Positions 57,531-64,000 of a stretch of DNA of 64,000 nucleotides are shown here, piece after piece. The first letter of the stretch is position 1. Each line of letters begins with the position of its first letter. Position numbers and translations under genes: made by a program. This stretch comes from Gnetum montanum. Taxonomy: Eukaryota; Streptophyta; Gnetopsida; Gnetales; Gnetaceae. The notes under the pieces were generated by a model that did no database searches, was not told the DNA's origin, and worked only from the letters and a program-made list of their open reading frames with translations. The DNA lies in the NCBI GenBank assembly GCA_015680685.1, contig MNCI01010140.1, positions 84,907 through 148,906 on the forward strand, written 5' to 3'.

Positions 57531-59739
57531 TTTAGATTCAAAAATATGCACATAAAAATACATACCAAACAAACAAATCATACTCTATCATTGAAGCCAT
57601 TACATGAAGGAATCTTCCTCGATGAATAAGTTTAGGGTTGATACCTAATAACCTTTTTTTGATAAATATAAGTAAATGGTTAAGAATGTGATTGAGATGC
57701 TTTGAAGCATCCCAACTATTGAACTTTTTTTAGAAGCATAACCTTTCTAGTTATGATGATGAACAAGAGGATGGATATGAAGAGTCACTAATAGTTGTAT
57801 TTTTTTTTAACAATAATGCTTTCATCTATGAGGTGATAAATTCCTTTCCATGGAAGAAACATGAGTACTAAAGCATTGTCAAATAGTGAATGATGATGAA
57901 AAATTTGGGGAGTACCTTGTAATAAAGAACTAGAATTTTCTCCACTATATTTGATTTAAACTTTTCTCTATAATGGTATAGAGGACCATGACATTGTTAT
58001 ACTTGTGGCTATTGAGATAGTTGTTTTGGATATGGCCAATATTGATGAGATATTACATGAGATAGTTCTTTTGTAGGTTGATTTTTATGGTAGAAAGGAG
58101 AATTTCATGAGGAAGATTATTATTATGTGGAAGAAGCACTCCATGATGCCATGTTTGAAGGATTAGATTCCACTCCTTATTGAGGTTGTGACTAAAAATT
58201 GAACTACAAGGATAAGAAATTTGATCATGGGAAGGCCTCTTATCCTTTGGTATACTTTGGCCCATCGACCTTATTGTATAAGTAACTTCACAACTACTTC
58301 AACAACTTTTTTTCAAAATTCTTGATACTTAGTGTTATCTTCTGATTTAATACATTCCAAAACTTGTTACGAACATTGGCAAGGTCTTCCAAAGTGTTTT
58401 TGGTTCTATGAATTTCATGTACAAGGATCTCAATAATATTAGAAGTTTGATACTTATATTCAACATTCTTTACATCCTTCTAACATTAAGGATTTATGTT
58501 AGCTTCCTCTACATTAGCATGCTCATGATTCACCTTCTAATTTAGCCATGAAATCTAACAAAGTATTAATTTGAGCCACTAACATTTGGTAAAGATTATT
58601 CATGATATAAAAATCTACAAATTCATGAGTTTGTAACTGTAGTTCTTCTACCAAGTGCATTAATTAGTGATGTCTGTTGAAACCATGATTTTAAACATTG
58701 ATTAAACATGAAATAATATTATTGTATGACCACATTCAATGATTCATTGATATCCTTCTTCCATCCTACTATCTTTTTCTAAGGTTTGTAACTTAATATG
58801 ATATTAAAAGCTTTTAACATATCTACACAAGAAGAGATGAAATTTTATGGAAGAGCTTGGTATCATGTTTTAGAATAAAGAGTGATTGTATGGGAAAAAG
58901 GATGGAGATTTTATCACTTACAATTCAACCCTTATAGCTTATAAGAGATGAAAAATGTTTGAACAGGTAGCTATGGATCATCATTTGACTACCCACTAAA
59001 TGTGGGAATGTTAGGCATATCAAATTTTTTGATTTTTCTCTCTTGAATGCTTTAGTTGGATTACAAGTCATTTCATGAATTTGATCCTAGTAGGTCCTTT
59101 GGAATAATAGCTCATCCAAGCCATTAACACCTCCATTCAAATGAAGGTAAGACAAACATGGAATGATGAACTCATTTGGATCACTACAAGTATAGATCAA
59201 GCCCAATGGAAAAAGATGAATGGATCTCCTTCTCTTAGTATCATTCATGTTTTAGTAATAATATTATCTAGGAGAAGATTCTTCCTACTTCTAAGCATGT
59301 ATGTACTCATACTCTTACTTTGCATTCATATCAACAAGCTTTTTCTTCTTATGGACAACATACTCTAATTTTTGGGTTGACATGAATTTCTAGTTTATTA
59401 AATCCTTGATGAAATATTGATTGGACAAAACACTCTTAAAGGAAGTATGTGTAGCTTCTTTAGCTTCTTTACAGAATCATCCATATGCATCATACCATCA
59501 TCCCAATTTATGTTGATGAAATTTTATCATGATAGGAGATGTTGCTTCATTGATTATATTTTTGAAAGTAATTTAGATCAATTGAGGTTTTTTCTTTAAT
59601 GTATTTTTATTGTTCAATGTATTCATGGCTGCGTTGGCCCTTTATTTCCTAAAAAATCAATAACTTAAGAAATAAATTGTGAATGTACAAGTATTTCAAG
59701 ATAATTCATCAACATCTTTCTTAGCAATGACAAAAAAGA
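57531..59739. other. AT-rich DNA, no gene firmly recognised
   Basis: Minus-strand stretches around 58050-58640 have gag-tail-like composition (open pieces with N, Q, H and L), but no diagnostic motif. The first bases to the right of element B resemble its left flank around 52450 (ATGCACATAAAA), probably because the target region itself contains a repeat. Confidence 0.35.
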
Positions 59740-60598
59740 TAAGGGTCCTATTAGCTATGATCAATGGGATTAAATTGCATAGAACATAGTATGATATAGT
59801 TGTAATCTTCAAAGATGATGTTGAGTGAATTACCAAGAACACTCATATTTATAATTGCATTTAAAAAATATAAAAGATGTTATGATACATATAATACAAT
59901 AAATATCCATGTTGCCATGGTAGAGAGTTAAAAAAATATTTATAATTTTATGTATTTTATAATTAAAATAATAAAATAAATATTAATGCATGCATTACAA
60001 TCCTTTGTGGGAAGAAATGCAATATTCAAAAACCTGCACACATTTCATAATTCCTTATGAAACAAGCATAGTAATGGATACAAAAAGAAATAAATAGCTC
60101 TTAGTTACAACCTTAATGATTCAACATCTTGTTGTATAGTTGCAACCCTCTTAAATAAGGATGAATCATTGTAGATCAATGTAATGGAAATGAAATAAAT
60201 ATTTTTAGCATTTAAAGTACAAATATTTTGAGTAATGATTCTTCTAATAGCTAACATGGAATATTCAAGAGTTTGATGAAAATTTATGGAGCATATAATT
60301 AATTCATATAGAAATTTACTACTTTGCATTATTAGTCAAATAATTATTAAATTTCATTCCCCTTTATAAGTTTTTTTCTTTAATCATTATTTGGATTAAA
60401 CAATACATTGATCATATACCTTGACTTCATTTAGTCTTATGGTGACAACTACAAGTATGCATATCTAAGAAAATGACTTATGATTATAGAATAATAATAG
60501 ATGTTCCTCCTAATCCTTCTATACAATTTGATTAAGTATATTGCATGTTCTTGCAAATGCATATGATTGAGTGCTAAGAATTACCTTAATGCTCATCA
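59740..60598 (+). repeat. Diverged LTR of the OTA/G group (repeat D, uninterrupted copy)
   Basis: The first 480 bp match the two halves of repeat D around element G. The last 150 bp match the LTR end of G (CTTATGATT, TTGCATGTTCTTG, GATTGAGTG, CTCATCA). About 860 bp in all, close to the 880 bp of G. A primer-binding site follows at once. It supplies the uninterrupted-site reference for the G insertion. Confidence 0.65.
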
Positions 60599-60620
60599 TT
60601 TAGCAACATTACTGAGGAAG
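60599..60620 (+). promoter_or_regulatory. Primer-binding site after the diverged LTR
   Basis: TTAGCAACATTACTGAGGAA corresponds base by base, with few changes, to the site TTGGCACCATTGCTGAGGAT of element G. The body of this element is lost or displaced by element C 40 bp further on. Confidence 0.7.
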
Positions 60621-60660
60621 ATATGAAATATCCATTAGTATCATACATGATCACTATAAT

Positions 60661-61905
60661 TGTGACATCATGTTCCTAGATGTTATAGAAAATGTCAAAT
60701 ATATATTACATTTGACATTATGTATACTCAATATGATAAGAGAAATGGAAAAGGAAATAAAAATAAATTACATTAATAAGAAAATTAGAAAAAAAAATAA
60801 GTGTATCTAGGTCTTGCTTTGAGGATTTCTTGGGATTATCTTCCTTTGATATCTATTCCTTAGAGAGATTTTAACACTCTCATCATGGTTAGACCTAGAC
60901 CAAGCTAAGGAGGGATGGCTAAGTCTCTTCTTGTCTTACTTTACCTAGCATCTATTATTTGCTTTTACTAAGTTCTCAACTTCATGATGATATGAAGTCT
61001 AATTATCAACTATAAATACCTTAGGTGAAATTCCTAAAGGTTAGCTTAAGAGTCATATCCATTATTATAATATGCTATTTCATTAAAGGTCTTATTGCAT
61101 TAACTATATCACTTACTTACATATTGACATTATCTTAGTTATAGAATTATATCATTTGGAATTTGGGACATGATAAATTATGTTTCTTAGCTCTCGTTCA
61201 TTCTTGAACAAGTTTGCAAATGAAAATATAAGTGAGGATATTATTTGAAGAAATAAATCTTATCATGTTAATAAATTACAACAATATTTATATAATGAAA
61301 AGACGTAAATTGAAGCTCTACCAACCACAATCAGAAGTCCTAACTAGAGTTACACTATGGACATTTTATGTCTATTTATTCAAGTGAAGGTAGGGTAAAT
61401 CCTTATTTCCAACTTATATTATCCAGTAATACTTTACTTACCTAATTTAGAAATAGAAAGTAAATAAAAAAAGAGAAAGAAAAATAAGAAATATAGGAAA
61501 GAGTAAGATACTCCTTGATTTTCATCTCTCCTTGGAAATAATAGAATGTATTGTAGTTCCACCATAAGGAAAATATGATTGGATGGTCATGATTTGAATG
61601 AAAAAGCTTGATATTACTACTCAACTTCTTCCTTAAGAATTAACTCTAGTAGCTTGCTATCTTGAAAGAATCGAGTATCACACTAAATGTAATTTAAGGT
61701 CTTAATAAAGAAGGATGTTGATTCATATTTAGTAATTATGATAGCATATTTGCTAAATTATGATTCTTAATGAATACTATCCATGAGTATCATTTATTCC
61801 TGAATTTGTAGATTTAACTTGTTTATTAATGATTTAAAGTAGGTAGAGTATGCACTAGCCAATGGGATGGTATGATGAATTGATGACTACATATTTAGTA
61901 CCAAT
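60661..61905 (-). mobile_element. Element C: partial third copy of the B family, minus strand
   Basis: A 3' LTR (60661 to about 61175) is followed by internal sequence matching 53090-53916 of element B, with a deletion of about 100 bp. The equivalent of the conserved ORF is present but has four stops. Similarity ends near 61905. The 5' part, including any leader and 5S-like segment, is missing. It sits inside the leader of the element whose primer site is at 60599, so it inserted later than that element. Confidence 0.75.
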
Positions 61906-64000
61906 GCTACAATACATGACTTTTCTTAACATTTAATTATTCTTTATTTATAGATTTTGGTATTTGATAGGTCAAACTTGTGGAATAAGAAATAGTAAAA
62001 TATTATAAAAGTAATTAAATATAAATAAATATTCAATAATTATAAAAAAATATTTAATAAATAAATGTTCAAAGCCAAGGATGATTTACTAGGAGAGTCC
62101 ACATAGAGTGCCACCTTCTATTAAGTTATTGTATAGATAATCTCTAATGCACTATTAAGATAAAAATTGAAAGAAGTGCTAATAATTAAATGATGAACTA
62201 TTAAGATAGAAATTCAAACAAATCATAAATAAATAATAACAATCATAATAATAACATATATATTTCTAGATAGATTGTTATCTCATGTGAGATACTTAAA
62301 TAACCCATTTCTAGACTATAATTAATCTATTTCTAGATTAAGAAGAAAAATGCCTACACCTATGTCAAAGAACATAGATAGTGTATCATCATGATCCTTG
62401 TCAAGATGAAATAACTCCTTATCAAGAGGTCCAAAATATAAATTCATTTGCACAAATATAAATTGCACTCCAAAATCCAATTACTTCATGTCACCAAAAA
62501 GTGATTTTAAATAATTATAAAATTGGTTAATTAATTGTCAAGTGGGTATAACTTCCCATCCAATATCTTGAGTTATAATTATTTTACATTAAAATTAACT
62601 ATTTACAAAAATCACAATGGGTCCCAAACCCTGAAAGAAAATTTTTTGTTAACACCATAAAATTTATCAACTTCTTAATCATCTAAACCTATTAGAATAC
62701 TGGTCCCAACAATGTGTTCTACAAAAAATATATAAAATAAAATTAAATGGATACCATTAAAATACTATTTTACTCACAAATAATTTGAGTCATATCATAT
62801 CATAAGGCTTATCATTTACTATCCTTAGTTTGAATTAGAGTAAAAAATTTGTAGTCTTTTTTATCCTTTCTTTAGACAAGGCTCTTTAGCAATTTGTTCT
62901 TTTTCCTAATACCAAGCTACTTGATTAGTTTTTTAGCATACACACTTGCTTTCCTAGCTTGGTTTCTTAATTATGAGAATTATATATTTTTAGATAGCAT
63001 TGATTCTAATTCTATTAAAAATATGATTTTCAAGTTGCTGAACTTGTTCATACACCTTGCTGTGACATCTCTCTATACATGTCTCTTAAATATATGAAAA
63101 TATCAAATCTGGAACATGCTTTCCATGATCTTAATTTTTTTAACTTTTTCTTATATCTTTAATATTAAAATTCCTCACTTTTAAGCAAAATTAGATGGAA
63201 TATCAACTTGGAAGAACATAATATACCTTAGTTTCTATTTATCTTAAGTGAAAATTCCACTAGTTTCCTAATTTCATAGTAATGCATCAATCATGTCATC
63301 TTGTTTATTAATCCTTCCTTCTAATCATTGGATCAGGATTTATGCTATTGTGCTTAGTTTTAGAGTCCATTTGCTTTTGATGTGGTTGTGTGTTCAGTGA
63401 ATGGTCCTTGTACTTTTTGCCTTTACATTTCTCTATAGATTTAGCTTGAAACATATTGGCAATGGAGGGTGTAATGTTTGAAAATATCATCATTTTCAGG
63501 TTATATTACTTTTCTTAAATAATCTAATAAATAAAAATAAGAAAATAAAATCCTAAATATGGAATGGTGGCTATGTTTTTCATTCTATTAAAAATAGCTC
63601 AAGGAATGTCAACTAGATTTTTATGTAGAAAACATTCATTGAAATGAGCAACGCATGAAGTGAGTTCTATCCCATATCATCCTATTAGTAGTAGCTTTGA
63701 TTATTCATCATAAAACATAAACTTCTAGATATATTGCTTTGTCAATTCTAACTTTAGCCTTAGTGCCAAATAGATTTTTTGATTAATCTCTTCCTTTTGT
63801 TTTGAGAAAAAATGTCTTTTAGATCGAGGCCACGGTGAATCTTTACATTCAATAAATATTGAACATTAGCTAGGGTAAACGTTACTAATTTTTCTTAAAT
63901 TTTAATCACATATTTATGATCTTTAGAGTATGGAGTTTTTCTAATCAAATTATTTTAGTAAGTTTAGATTATATCTACTCTTATATATATATATATATAT
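61906..64000. other. AT-rich DNA, no gene recognised
   Basis: No domain or repeat partner was identified. A 67-codon plus-strand frame at 62894-63097 is hydrophobic by composition (F, L, I, Y) and unconvincing. The window ends in an AT run. Confidence 0.4.
63981..64000. repeat. (AT)n microsatellite at window end
   Basis: Alternating A/T run reaching the last base. Its true length is unknown. Confidence 0.8.

Noticed and set aside
62894-63097. Small membrane protein gene
   Set aside because: Hydrophobic composition is expected from T-rich DNA. No conserved feature, and surrounded by decayed sequence.
1-64000. CRISPR array, bacterial operon or defence system
   Set aside because: No regularly spaced identical repeats with unique spacers, no ribosome-binding sites and no compact gene strings. 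The content is plant nuclear.

Overview
The window looks like intergenic DNA from a seed plant with a very large, transposon-packed genome, most likely a gymnosperm (inference). Three things point that way. It is AT-rich and nearly all of it is old, nested, stop-riddled LTR retrotransposon sequence. It holds one compact, GC-richer plant transcription-factor gene. It also carries an endogenous caulimovirid (pararetrovirus) remnant and gene fragments of plant NB-ARC, EXORDIUM and PPR families. No bacterial-style operons, tRNA genes or complete rRNA genes were seen.

Layout, left to right. 1-1.9 kb: nothing recognised. 1.96-8.31 kb: a + strand Ty3/gypsy chromovirus ('element A') with a long leader (45-bp tandem array, AT mini-repeats, 5S rRNA-like segment), decayed gag, RT, RNase H, integrase, chromodomain and a 500-bp 3' LTR. 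It abuts an older minus-strand Ty1/copia element (8.31-10.8 kb). 10.83-12.86 kb: a rearranged, partly inverted caulimovirid fragment. 15.4-17.6 kb: the only apparently intact gene, an IBH1/AIF-like atypical bHLH regulator (CDS 16555-17319). 18.5-23 kb: a cluster of short tRNA-derived SINE-like repeats. 23.7-28.5 kb: nested LTRs and a minus-strand pol-less retroelement ('element E'). 30.07-31.01 kb: fragments of three unrelated host gene families. 31918-32004: an 87-base assembly gap. 33.4-39.99 kb: a minus-strand Ty3/gypsy element of the Athila/Tat-like (OTA) group ('element F'). 40224-49317: a 9.1-kb pol-less LTR element ('element G') with gag plus a long second ORF, nested in an older repeat. 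52517-57525: a 5.0-kb element with two LTRs ('element B', minus strand) and a perfect 5-bp target duplication; it has no recognisable pol but has the same 5S-like leader module as element A. 59.74-61.9 kb: another LTR and primer-binding site, interrupted by a partial third copy of the B family ('element C'). The rest to 64 kb is unassigned.

Two parallel autonomous/non-autonomous partnerships can be read. A (gag-pol) and B/C (no pol) share LTR sequence and, for A and B, the leader. F (gag-pol) and G/E share gag (F with G), LTR/PBS sequence and a coiled-coil second ORF (G with E). The least familiar features are the 5S-like sequence in the internal leader rather than in the LTR, and the ORFs conserved between pol-less copies.

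All calls come from reading the sequence by eye. Boundaries given as approximate are approximate, and no database search was possible.
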